From Prochlorococcus sp. AG-388-A04 (GTDB lineage: Bacteria > Cyanobacteriota > Cyanobacteriia > PCC-6307 > Cyanobiaceae), in assembly GCA_003279935.1 (NCBI GenBank), contig QCGL01000004.1, forward strand, positions 27,526 to 91,525: a stretch of 64,000 nucleotides of DNA, in the 5' to 3' direction. The translations under genes and the position numbers were made by a program. Positions 50,139 through 57,992 of this stretch are shown here, one piece after another (position 1 is the stretch's first letter; every line of letters begins with the position of its first letter). The notes below the pieces were generated by a model. The model worked only from the letters and a program-made list of their open reading frames with translations. It was not told where the DNA came from and searched no databases.

Positions 50139-51806
50139 TTATTGCTTCAGCTTTTCTATTCTTGAACCTTTTCTCATACTTAATTGACACTTAATCCAAT
50201 CAATACTTATTGGTGCTGCAAAAATTAAAGGTAAGACCGCAAAATTATTTTGGTTATTAGTTACTAGTAAAGCTGATGCTATGGTTAAGCTTCCTATAAG
50301 AATAGAATGACCTAATGATTTTTGCGCAGTAAACATTTTCTTAAATTGCCTATCAGACTCGCCCATCCTTATTTGAAGTTGTAAATCACCCTGTTCTAAT
50401 CTCTCTAAACTCTCATCAATTCTTTTTGGGATACCTACAGCCTTTGAACCTAACTCTCCTACTTGCCTACCAAATTGGTTAATTAAATCATTTGGTGTTT
50501 GATTGTTAGAAGTCATTAAATCAATTAGATAAGGCTTAGTTATTGATACAAGGTTAAACCCTGGATCTAACATTCTACCAACACCTTCAAAAGTTGATAG
50601 TGCTCTCATTACAAATATTAAATCAACTGGTAGCTGAAAAGGAGTCTCATAAACAAGTTCGTATAAGTCCCCAGATAGTTTTTCAATAATATTTGGGCTG
50701 AATGGTGGAGTTAAAGCTTCTTTCAGCATTAATCTAACTAATCTTCTAACTGGACCTACATCTATATTTTTAGAAATCAAGCCCGCTTGCTGGAGTTGAG
50801 TTACTAGTGATGATGCATCTCTTAATGCAGCAGATTGAACCATAGATCCTAAGCTTGCTTGTAGACTATTTGAAATATTGCCCATCATCCCAAAATCATA
50901 AAAGATTAATTTGCCTGCATTTGAAACGGCTAAATTACCTGGATGAGGATCAGCATGAAAAAAACCATAATTTACGAGCTGTTTTAAATAGCTAACTGCA
51001 CCTATTTCTGCAATCTTTGATAAGTCAATATTCTTAGATTTTAATTTTTCAACATCACTTATTTTTGTACCTTCTAAATAACTTAAACAAAGAACTTTTT
51101 CAGTGCTCAAGTTCCAAATTACCTCAGGAACTTCTACATTCTCATCATCAAGAAATTGCTGCCTAAATCTTGCGGCATATTGAGCTTCACATTTAAAATC
51201 TAGTTCTTTCATAAGAACTTTTCTACACTCTTTTGCTATTGCAACCCAATTCCTTCCTCGACTCCAGTTCTTATTCTTTTGGATTATGAAAGCAATTTGT
51301 TGCATTATGTTCAAATCGATTTTAAATAAATTCTTTAGATTGGGTCTTTGAACCTTAAATACAACTTCTTTCCCATCTTTTAAAGTTGCTTTATGAACCT
51401 GAGCTAACGAAGCTGATCCAATTGGAGTAGAAGTAATTTGGTTGATTTCTGAGAACTTATGTCCTAATTCTTTTTGGATAATTTCTTCAACTTTCGTATA
51501 TGAGAACTGAGGAACTTGATCTTGTAACTTTGATAATTCTTGTATCCAAGTATTCGGAATTAAATCAGGCCTCGCAGATAATAGCTGACCAATTTTGATA
51601 AAAGCAGAACCAAGTTCAATTAATTGATTAGTAAACCACTTAGCTCTTTTTATTTGAACTTTATTTTTTTTATCTCTATTAGTTTGAAAAATTTTAAATA
51701 TTAAATTGTCTAGCCATAAATTAACCAAAAGTAAAATAAGTATTCTCCAAATAAGAAATCCTCTTTTGATTTTCTTTATTCGATTTTTTAATTTATTATT
51801 ACTCAT
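50139..51806 (-). CDS. ABC1/UbiB-family atypical kinase
   Basis: 555 residues; ADP/ATP-dependent atypical kinase fold used in quinone biosynthesis or regulation. N-terminal KxGQ motif (FIKIGQLLSARPD near residue 69), VVFKVQRP near 148, HADPHPGNLAVS near 290, and FYDFGMMG near 308. Two hydrophobic segments near the C terminus (GHSILIGSLTIASALLV) probably anchor it to a membrane. The start overlaps the stop of the preceding 105-residue gene by one base. Confidence 0.9.
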   Translation of the reverse strand: MSNNKLKNRIKKIKRGFLIWRILILLLVNLWLDNLIFKIFQTNRDKKNKVQIKRAKWFTNQLIELGSAFIKIGQLLSARPDLIPNTWIQELSKLQDQVPQFSYTKVEEIIQKELGHKFSEINQITSTPIGSASLAQVHKATLKDGKEVVFKVQRPNLKNLFKIDLNIMQQIAFIIQKNKNWSRGRNWVAIAKECRKVLMKELDFKCEAQYAARFRQQFLDDENVEVPEVIWNLSTEKVLCLSYLEGTKISDVEKLKSKNIDLSKIAEIGAVSYLKQLVNYGFFHADPHPGNLAVSNAGKLIFYDFGMMGNISNSLQASLGSMVQSAALRDASSLVTQLQQAGLISKNIDVGPVRRLVRLMLKEALTPPFSPNIIEKLSGDLYELVYETPFQLPVDLIFVMRALSTFEGVGRMLDPGFNLVSITKPYLIDLMTSNNQTPNDLINQFGRQVGELGSKAVGIPKRIDESLERLEQGDLQLQIRMGESDRQFKKMFTAQKSLGHSILIGSLTIASALLVTNNQNNFAVLPLIFAAPISIDWIKCQLSMRKGSRIEKLKQ

Positions 51807-52123
51807 TAAATTGTATTATTCATTTTTCTATTAAAGTGATCTATTTTTAATTTAATATCTTCTATTTCTTTTAGAACATTACTTAAGTATGGATCTTGAT
51901 TAGATTCTGAAGTATCAGCATTTCTACTCTTACTTACTTCATTTTCCATTCTTGCAGCTTCTTCAATAATTGCCTCTTTTAGCGTGTCAAATTCTTTTTT
52001 AATTTTTTCTGGGACATCTTGAGCAATATTTGAAGCTTCTTCAATTTTTTCTACGAGTATTTTGTTTAATTTTTCAGTTACCTTTTTAATAGCTGCTTTT
52101 AAAAGATAATCAGAATTCGTCAT
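51806..52123 (-). CDS. unknown 105-residue helical protein upstream of UbiB
   Basis: I do not recognise a family. The product is charged and predicted helical, with a likely amphipathic coiled coil (AIKKVTEKLNKILVEKIEEA onward) across residues 12-55, and a poorly conserved tail. It has no signal peptide or membrane segment. Its TAA overlaps the UbiB ATG by one base, so it is translationally coupled to the kinase; it may act with it, but this is inference. Confidence 0.7.
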   Translation of the reverse strand: MTNSDYLLKAAIKKVTEKLNKILVEKIEEASNIAQDVPEKIKKEFDTLKEAIIEEAARMENEVSKSRNADTSESNQDPYLSNVLKEIEDIKLKIDHFNRKMNNTI

Positions 52124-52362
52124 AAATAATATTTAAAGCCTTTAAGCAATTCACAACTTTCATTTATCTAATCATAGATCAATTAAGAACAAATCTGTTA
52201 ATTGGTTTCCTTTTTAATTTATCTATTCTTATTTTTCCTATGTAAGTTTGTATCTATATTATGCTTTTTTCTTTTTTATCTCTTAACTTATATTTATGTT
52301 AAAAGGTTAGAAATTTTAATAGTATGTTTTTCTACCCAAAAACTCAACTAATTATTGATTAA

Positions 52363-52368
52363 AAGGAG
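52363..52368 (+). promoter_or_regulatory. trxB: ribosome-binding site deciding the trxB start
   Basis: An AAGGAG lies 10 bases upstream of the TTG at 52379. It lies inside the longer reading frame that opens at 52355, so it argues for the TTG at 52379 as the real start. Confidence 0.65.
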
Positions 52369-52378
52369 TTTTATTAAA

Positions 52379-53335
52379 TTGGAAATTATTGAGACAGATG
52401 TTGCTATTATTGGAGGCGGTCCAGCTGGATGTACTTGTGCATTATATACATCTCGTTCTAACTTAAACACTGTCATAATAGATAAAAATCCATCTGTTGG
52501 AGCTTTAGCAATAACTCACCAAATTGCAAATTATCCAGGAGTGCCAGTAGATATTAGTGGCGAAAAATTGCTTACATTAATGAGAGAACAAGCTGTTCAA
52601 TATGGAACTGACTATAGAAGAGCTCAAGTTTTTGGTATTGATGTAGCAGAAGATTGGAAGACTGTTTATACACCTGAAGGAACTTTTAAAGCTAAAGCGC
52701 TCGTACTTGCAAGTGGGGCTATGGGGAGACCTGCTTCTTTTAAAGGAGAAGCTGATTTCTTAGGAAAGGGTGTAAGTTATTGTGCTACATGTGATGGTGC
52801 TTTTTATAAAAATAGAGAAGTTGCAGTTGTTGGTGCTAATAAAGAAGCAATTGAGGAAGCTACTGTTCTTACTAAATTTGCTTCAACGGTACATTGGATT
52901 ACATCTAGTGATCCGAAATCAGATAATGAGGAAGCTATGGAATTAATGGATAGCTCTAATATTAAACATTGGAGTAGAACGAGATTATTAGAAATAAAAG
53001 GAAATGATATGGGAGTTAATGGGGTTGTTGTTAAGAATAAACAAAAAGAGGGGCCTATTAAACTTGATTTAGATGGAGTCTTTGTATACATGAGTGGTTC
53101 GAAGCCAATCACTGATTTTTTAGGAGATCAAATTGCTTTAAAGGAAGATGGAGGAGTCATTGTTGATGATTTTATGTCTACCAATTCTGATGGTGTCTGG
53201 GCTATTGGTGATATAAGAAATACACCTTTCAAACAGGCGGTTGTCGCAGCATCAGATGGATGTATAGCAGCCATGTCTATTGATCGATATCTAAATAGTA
53301 GAAAAAATATAAGAGTAGATTGGATACACTCTTGA
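52379..53335 (+). CDS. trxB: thioredoxin reductase-family flavoprotein
   Basis: FAD/NAD(P)H disulfide oxidoreductase, 318 residues from TTG 52379. FAD-binding VAIIGGGPAGCTCALYTSR at the N terminus, redox-active CATC in VSYCATCDGAFYKN near residue 133, a second nucleotide-binding site (VAVVGANKEAIEEA) near 148, and the C-terminal GVWAIGDI. It should reduce a thioredoxin with NADPH, but thioredoxin is not adjacent and the exact donor in cyanobacteria is not settled. Confidence 0.9.
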   Translation: MEIIETDVAIIGGGPAGCTCALYTSRSNLNTVIIDKNPSVGALAITHQIANYPGVPVDISGEKLLTLMREQAVQYGTDYRRAQVFGIDVAEDWKTVYTPEGTFKAKALVLASGAMGRPASFKGEADFLGKGVSYCATCDGAFYKNREVAVVGANKEAIEEATVLTKFASTVHWITSSDPKSDNEEAMELMDSSNIKHWSRTRLLEIKGNDMGVNGVVVKNKQKEGPIKLDLDGVFVYMSGSKPITDFLGDQIALKEDGGVIVDDFMSTNSDGVWAIGDIRNTPFKQAVVAASDGCIAAMSIDRYLNSRKNIRVDWIHS

Positions 53336-53357
53336 AGAGTTTATAAAATAATTAGTT

Positions 53358-53639
53358 TCATAAAGGCGTTGCTTCTGAGATATAAGCTACTCCACCGTAA
53401 TAACTTAGATCAGACTTAATATTGTCACGCATTTGATCAATTAATTCTTGCTCACAGAAAACTATCACATGAGCATTTGAGCCTAACCCAGTAAATTCCA
53501 TATCTTCAGTAACAACTCTTTCTGGACCTCTCCCAGTTGCATGTTTCATTACTGTATATCCTGGGACATTGGCTTTCTCTAATGTATTGATAATTGCATC
53601 AAGCTCTCTTTCACTAAAAATTAAATCTAATCTTTTCAT
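53358..53639 (-). CDS. sbtB: PII-like protein SbtB
   Basis: 93 residues resembling PII/GlnB-type signal proteins; regulator of SbtA that senses adenine nucleotides. The T-loop region HATGRGPERVVTEDMEFTGL (residues 38-57) and the ferredoxin-like core are recognisable. It stops at SEATPL, without the cysteine-containing C-terminal loop of some SbtB proteins. It lies three bases from the sbtA stop, last in bicA-sbtA-sbtB. Confidence 0.88.
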   Translation of the reverse strand: MKRLDLIFSERELDAIINTLEKANVPGYTVMKHATGRGPERVVTEDMEFTGLGSNAHVIVFCEQELIDQMRDNIKSDLSYYGGVAYISEATPL

Positions 53640-53642
53640 TTT

Positions 53643-54641
53643 TTACAACGGGGCAAGTGGGATAATTTTATTTACTAAACTCATATAGATGGGGATGCCT
53701 ATAACTATATTGAACGGAAAAGTCAAACCTAATGTCGTAGATATATAGTAACTTGATCGTGCTTCTGGGACAGTCATCCTCATTGCTGCCGGTACAGCTA
53801 AATACGAGGCACTTGCACATAAAACCACAAATAAAAGTGCATTTCCATGTCCTAGAGATAAAAATCTTGCAACGAAAACACCTATACATGCATTAAATAA
53901 TGGCATGAAGATTGCAAATCCAATTAAATATGAACCCGCATTCTTTAACCTTGGTAATCTTTGAGCTGCAACTATTCCCATGTCTAAAAGGAAAAAACAT
54001 TCTGCTCCATAAAAAAGTTGTCCAGTAAAAGGTTCCATTTTTGAAATTGCTGCGGGATTACTGAAAGCCGTAAGAAAACCAACAATTAAACTTGATAGTA
54101 ATAAATAAACTGACCCATTTAAAAGAGACTCATGCAATATGGAGCTAAGATGCATTTTTCTTGAATTGGGTCTATTTTTAGGAGCTGCAATTTTTACTAA
54201 TAATAAGCCTACAATGATTGCCGGAGACTCCATTAAAGCTAGAGCCCCGACCATGAATCCATCGAAGTCTATACTTTGACTCTCTAAGAAACTTTCTGCT
54301 GAGATAAAAGTTACAGCGCTGATAGATCCATATGCAGCTGCAATAGCTGCTGAGTTAAAAACATCAAACTTGTATCTTAAGATAAAGAATCCAATCAGTG
54401 GAATTATTAACGACATCATTATCGCTGCACCTAATGTTGGTAAAACCTGATCAGTAAAACCACTTTTTTGTATTTCAATTCCTCCTTTGAAACCAATTGC
54501 CAAAAGTAAGTATAAAGAAAAAAGTTTAGGTAAAGGAGCAGGTATTTCTAGGTCCGATTTAAAAAATATAGAAATTGCTCCAATTAAGAAAAACAGTACA
54601 GGAGGAGCTAATACATTTTGTAATATGGGATTTATTTCCAT
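53643..54641 (-). CDS. sbtA: sodium-dependent bicarbonate transporter SbtA
   Basis: Inner-membrane bicarbonate/Na+ symporter, 332 residues with about ten hydrophobic segments. It matches SbtA features: inverted-repeat membrane bundles, a hydrophilic loop after residue 150 (NRPNSRKMHLSSILHE) and the C-terminal SASYLAVPAAMRMTVPEA near residue 285. It begins six bases after bicA; SbtB probably binds it at the cytoplasmic face to shut it off. Na+ dependence is known from the family, not shown here. Confidence 0.92.
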   Translation of the reverse strand: MEINPILQNVLAPPVLFFLIGAISIFFKSDLEIPAPLPKLFSLYLLLAIGFKGGIEIQKSGFTDQVLPTLGAAIMMSLIIPLIGFFILRYKFDVFNSAAIAAAYGSISAVTFISAESFLESQSIDFDGFMVGALALMESPAIIVGLLLVKIAAPKNRPNSRKMHLSSILHESLLNGSVYLLLSSLIVGFLTAFSNPAAISKMEPFTGQLFYGAECFFLLDMGIVAAQRLPRLKNAGSYLIGFAIFMPLFNACIGVFVARFLSLGHGNALLFVVLCASASYLAVPAAMRMTVPEARSSYYISTTLGLTFPFNIVIGIPIYMSLVNKIIPLAPL

Positions 54642-54647
54642 AAATTA

Positions 54648-56303
54648 TTAGGCTAATTCATTTAAAGCAGCTTCTAAAGCTTCTTTCCTTGTCTCAATTA
54701 TTCCATCAACCCCAAATTTGGATAATCTTTCTTTAACTTTTTCATTTGCTCCAGCTACAAATGCTTTTCTAGAATTATTTTTAGCTTCTTGCATCATATC
54801 TTCAATTGCAAGTGTAGCTGTTACTCCAACTCTAGGGACATCAGTGATATCTAAGATTAAAATTTTATAGTTTCTTACTAACATCATTCTCTCAGTAATA
54901 CCTTTTGCTGCACCAAAACTTAGTGGACCTTTTAGTCTAAATAACATTACTTCTCCAGAACATCTATCAAGAAGAGCTTTTTCATCAGAGGGTAAAAGAT
55001 TTTTACTTTGCTCATTATCCTTAGATAAAGGATTATCCTGATCCATTCCTTCTAACTGCGTTTCAGTTATTGAATCAATAGTTAGCATATTTGCAATAAA
55101 TACTCCAACTAATACTGCCCATATTAAATCCCAAAAAACTGTCATTAGTAATACACCATACATAACAACTGCAGTTTTAAGAGATAATTTGTGAGCTCTT
55201 CTCAAGAATCCCCAGTCAATAATATCCAAACCTACTTTGATAAGAATGCCTGCTAAAAGAGCTGTAGGTATTTGCTCTGCTAATGGTCCAGCACCTACTA
55301 AAACTATTAATAGAACTACTGAATGAACCATTCCTGAAATAGGAGTAGAGCCTCCCGATTTAACATTTATAACAGTTCTCATTGTCGCCCCAGCTCCAGG
55401 TAAACCTGAAAATAGTCCAGCTATAGCATTTCCTATTCCCTGGCCAATTAATTCTCTATCAGAATTATGTCTTGTTTGAGAAATATTATCTGCGACTAGA
55501 GAGGTCAGTAAAGAGTCAATAGCTCCAAGAACTGCCAGAACTAAGCCAGCTTTGAAAATGATAGGAAAGTATTGATTAAAGCTTGGAAAACTTAGAGATG
55601 GCACTCCTCTAGGGATTTCACCAATTCTGTCTAATGCACCATCGCCAAAAATTAAAATTGATAGTGGGGTGACTATTAATAAGGCTAGAAGAGGGGAGGG
55701 TACCCATTGGCTAATTTTTCTAGGGGTTAGAAATACTATGCCTAATGTCATTATTGCCACACCAATAGCAGCTCCATTCGGTTGGAAATTAGAAAAAACA
55801 GTTGATAAAGACTCGACTACGCCTCCTCGGGTACTTATTCCTAATAGTGGACCAATCTGAAGAGCAATGATTATCACTCCTATTCCAGACATGAATCCGG
55901 AGACCACAGAATATGGAACAAGCGTTATATATTTACCAAGCTTTAAAATCCCAAACAATATTTGTAATAATCCGCCAATTACTACTGCAGCCATGACTAA
56001 AGGTAAAATTTGACCTGCTGAAAGATCTCTAGGTACACCAACAGCTGCTAATCCTGCTACAACTCCTGCCACTGTCACGCTCATTGGACCAGTTGGACCA
56101 CTAACTTGCGCGGGGGTGCCCCCAAATAAAGCTGCTAAAAAACCAACAACAACTGCTCCATATAAACCGTAAATTGCACCCCCAGGTCCTAAGGCTGCGT
56201 TTCCAAAAGCAAGTGCAAGAGGTAAAGCTACTACTGCAGCTGTTATTCCTCCTAAAATATCACCCCTTATATTCTTAAGATTAAATCCATTAATTATTTC
56301 CAA
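54648..56303 (-). CDS. bicA: SulP-family bicarbonate transporter (BicA-like)
   Basis: 551-residue SulP permease: about 12-14 membrane segments in residues 1-400 with GLPGAGATMRTVINVKSGG near residue 300, then a C-terminal STAS domain (about 440-550). In marine cyanobacteria this type imports bicarbonate with sodium; the adjacent sbtA and sbtB support this. SulP members can also carry sulfate. Start is TTG at 56303, seven bases from the AAGGAG. It is first gene of the uptake operon. Confidence 0.9.
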   Translation of the reverse strand: MEIINGFNLKNIRGDILGGITAAVVALPLALAFGNAALGPGGAIYGLYGAVVVGFLAALFGGTPAQVSGPTGPMSVTVAGVVAGLAAVGVPRDLSAGQILPLVMAAVVIGGLLQILFGILKLGKYITLVPYSVVSGFMSGIGVIIIALQIGPLLGISTRGGVVESLSTVFSNFQPNGAAIGVAIMTLGIVFLTPRKISQWVPSPLLALLIVTPLSILIFGDGALDRIGEIPRGVPSLSFPSFNQYFPIIFKAGLVLAVLGAIDSLLTSLVADNISQTRHNSDRELIGQGIGNAIAGLFSGLPGAGATMRTVINVKSGGSTPISGMVHSVVLLIVLVGAGPLAEQIPTALLAGILIKVGLDIIDWGFLRRAHKLSLKTAVVMYGVLLMTVFWDLIWAVLVGVFIANMLTIDSITETQLEGMDQDNPLSKDNEQSKNLLPSDEKALLDRCSGEVMLFRLKGPLSFGAAKGITERMMLVRNYKILILDITDVPRVGVTATLAIEDMMQEAKNNSRKAFVAGANEKVKERLSKFGVDGIIETRKEALEAALNELA

Positions 56304-56310
56304 AGAAAAT

Positions 56311-56316
56311 CTCCTT
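56311..56316 (-). promoter_or_regulatory. bicA: ribosome-binding site of bicA
   Basis: An AAGGAG on the minus strand stands seven bases before the TTG at 56303 and fixes this unusual start. Few genes in this window have such a clear site. Confidence 0.7.
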
Positions 56317-56403
56317 AAATAAATACATTAACTAGAAGATATTATCTCTTTATGTCCAAAATTTGTTAAAAAATTAAATTTGTGAAAAATATATCAACAA
56401 CTT

Positions 56404-56419
56404 TTAAAAAATTTTTTAA
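56404..56419. promoter_or_regulatory. A6T6 palindrome in bicA-hemB gap
   Basis: TTAAAAAATTTTTTAA is a perfect 16-base palindrome in the 226-base divergent gap between bicA and hemB. Such A-tracts bend DNA and might act in promoter architecture. No known regulator box is seen. Confidence 0.25.
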
Positions 56420-56529
56420 GTATGTTAGGTTAATTTTCCTGAACAAAAAAGGATTTTGGTTATTTTTTATGGAAGTCAAGAGACTATCGTATTAGTTAAA
56501 TAATTACTTTATAACTTCAAAATATTCAA

Positions 56530-57531
56530 ATGAATTTGATCATTCGCCCAAGAAGATTAAGAAGGACAGACGCAATAAGAGAGATGGTAAGAGAAAACTA
56601 TCTGCATCCTGCAGATTTTATATATCCATTGTTTATTCACGAAAAGGACTTTCAAGAAGAAATATCTGCAATGCCTGGTATTTATAGATGGGACATGAAT
56701 GGATTAGTAAAGGAAGTTTCTAGAGCCTGGGAATTAGGTATTAGATGTATTGTACTTTTTCCAAAAATTGACGATAGTTTAAAAACAGAAGACGGATCAG
56801 AGTGTTTCAATGAAGCTGGTTTAATACCAAAAGCTATTCGAGTGTTAAAAAAAGAGATACCTGAGATGGCAATAATGACTGACGTTGCCTTAGATCCCTA
56901 TTCATGTGATGGTCATGATGGCTTGGTTGATGACAATGGAAGAATATTGAATGATGAAACCATTGAGATTCTAAAAAAACAGGCTATTACCCAAGCAAAA
57001 GCAGGAGCAGACTTTATTGGTCCTAGTGACATGATGGATGGGAGAGTTGGAGCTATTCGGAATGCTTTGGATATAGAGGGATTTAGCGATGTGGGAATTA
57101 TTAGCTATACCGCAAAATTTTCATCTGCTTATTATGGTCCTTTTAGAACAGCTTTAGATTCTGCCCCGAAAGAGAATAATAGGAAAATAATTCCTGATAA
57201 TAAATCAACATATCAAATGGACCCTGCTAATTCTAAGGAGGCTTTAATTGAATCGGCATTGGATCAATATGAGGGAGCAGATATTTTGATGGTTAAACCT
57301 GGGGTGTCTTATTTAGACATAGTTTATAGGCTGAGTACTTTTTCAAATAAACCAATAGCTGCTTATAACGTGAGTGGAGAATATTCCATGGTAAAAGCTG
57401 CTGCTATGAAAAATTGGATTAATGAAAAGGATATTGTTTTAGAAACATTGCTTAGTTTTAAAAGAGCAGGGGCTAAATTAATACTTACCTATCATGCTTG
57501 TGATGCATCAAAATGGTTGCAAGAGAAGTAA
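56530..57531 (+). CDS. hemB: porphobilinogen synthase (delta-aminolevulinate dehydratase)
   Basis: Condenses two 5-aminolevulinates to porphobilinogen, for heme and chlorophyll. Schiff-base Lys196 (SYTAKFSSAYYGPFR) and Lys256 (MVKPG) are intact. The metal site MTDVALDPYSCDGHDG is the aspartate-rich Mg-type of cyanobacteria and plants instead of the three-cysteine zinc site. Length 333 is normal. Confidence 0.97.
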   Translation: MNLIIRPRRLRRTDAIREMVRENYLHPADFIYPLFIHEKDFQEEISAMPGIYRWDMNGLVKEVSRAWELGIRCIVLFPKIDDSLKTEDGSECFNEAGLIPKAIRVLKKEIPEMAIMTDVALDPYSCDGHDGLVDDNGRILNDETIEILKKQAITQAKAGADFIGPSDMMDGRVGAIRNALDIEGFSDVGIISYTAKFSSAYYGPFRTALDSAPKENNRKIIPDNKSTYQMDPANSKEALIESALDQYEGADILMVKPGVSYLDIVYRLSTFSNKPIAAYNVSGEYSMVKAAAMKNWINEKDIVLETLLSFKRAGAKLILTYHACDASKWLQEK

Positions 57532-57586
57532 AAACTCATTAAAGTCAAAAAATTTGTTTATTCTTGAATAAGTAGTATTCATTGTT

Positions 57587-57979
57587 TTGTTTTTACAAGG
57601 TTCAAAAGGTGTTCAAAGAATTGGACATATTGCACTTAGAGTAGAAAATCTCGATAGAGCCAAGTCTTTTTATTTGAACTTAGGCATGCAATTGATTTGG
57701 GATGATAAAGATTGGTGCTATCTAGAGGCTGGGAAAGGAAAAGATGGACTTGCTTTATTGGGGCCTAGTTATAAAGCAGCTGGCCCACATTTTGCATTTC
57801 ATTTTGAAGAAAAAAAGGAAGTGGAAAATATTTATTCAGATTTAAAAAAATTTGGAGTGAAAGTTGCACCTATTCATGAACATCGAGATGGAACAGCTTC
57901 TTTTTATATGCAAGATACCGAAGGTAACTGGCTTGAAATGCTTTATGTTCCTCCTGGTGGGATTGAATCAAATATTTGA
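57587..57979 (+). CDS. glyoxalase/VOC-family protein
   Basis: 130-residue vicinal-oxygen-chelate fold protein. GHIALRVENLDRAKSFYLNLGM and the C-terminal TEGNWLEMLYVPPGG are typical of glyoxalase-like metal enzymes. The start at TTG 57587 follows an in-frame TAA six codons upstream; no ATG is available. Substrate unknown; it sits between hemB and mutS2. Confidence 0.86.
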   Translation: MFLQGSKGVQRIGHIALRVENLDRAKSFYLNLGMQLIWDDKDWCYLEAGKGKDGLALLGPSYKAAGPHFAFHFEEKKEVENIYSDLKKFGVKVAPIHEHRDGTASFYMQDTEGNWLEMLYVPPGGIESNI

Positions 57980-57992
57980 TTATTTAGATTGA

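Noticed and set aside
52355..52378. An 8-codon N-terminal extension of trxB.
   Set aside because: It contains the AAGGAG that best serves the TTG at 52379, and the FAD motif follows normally from there.
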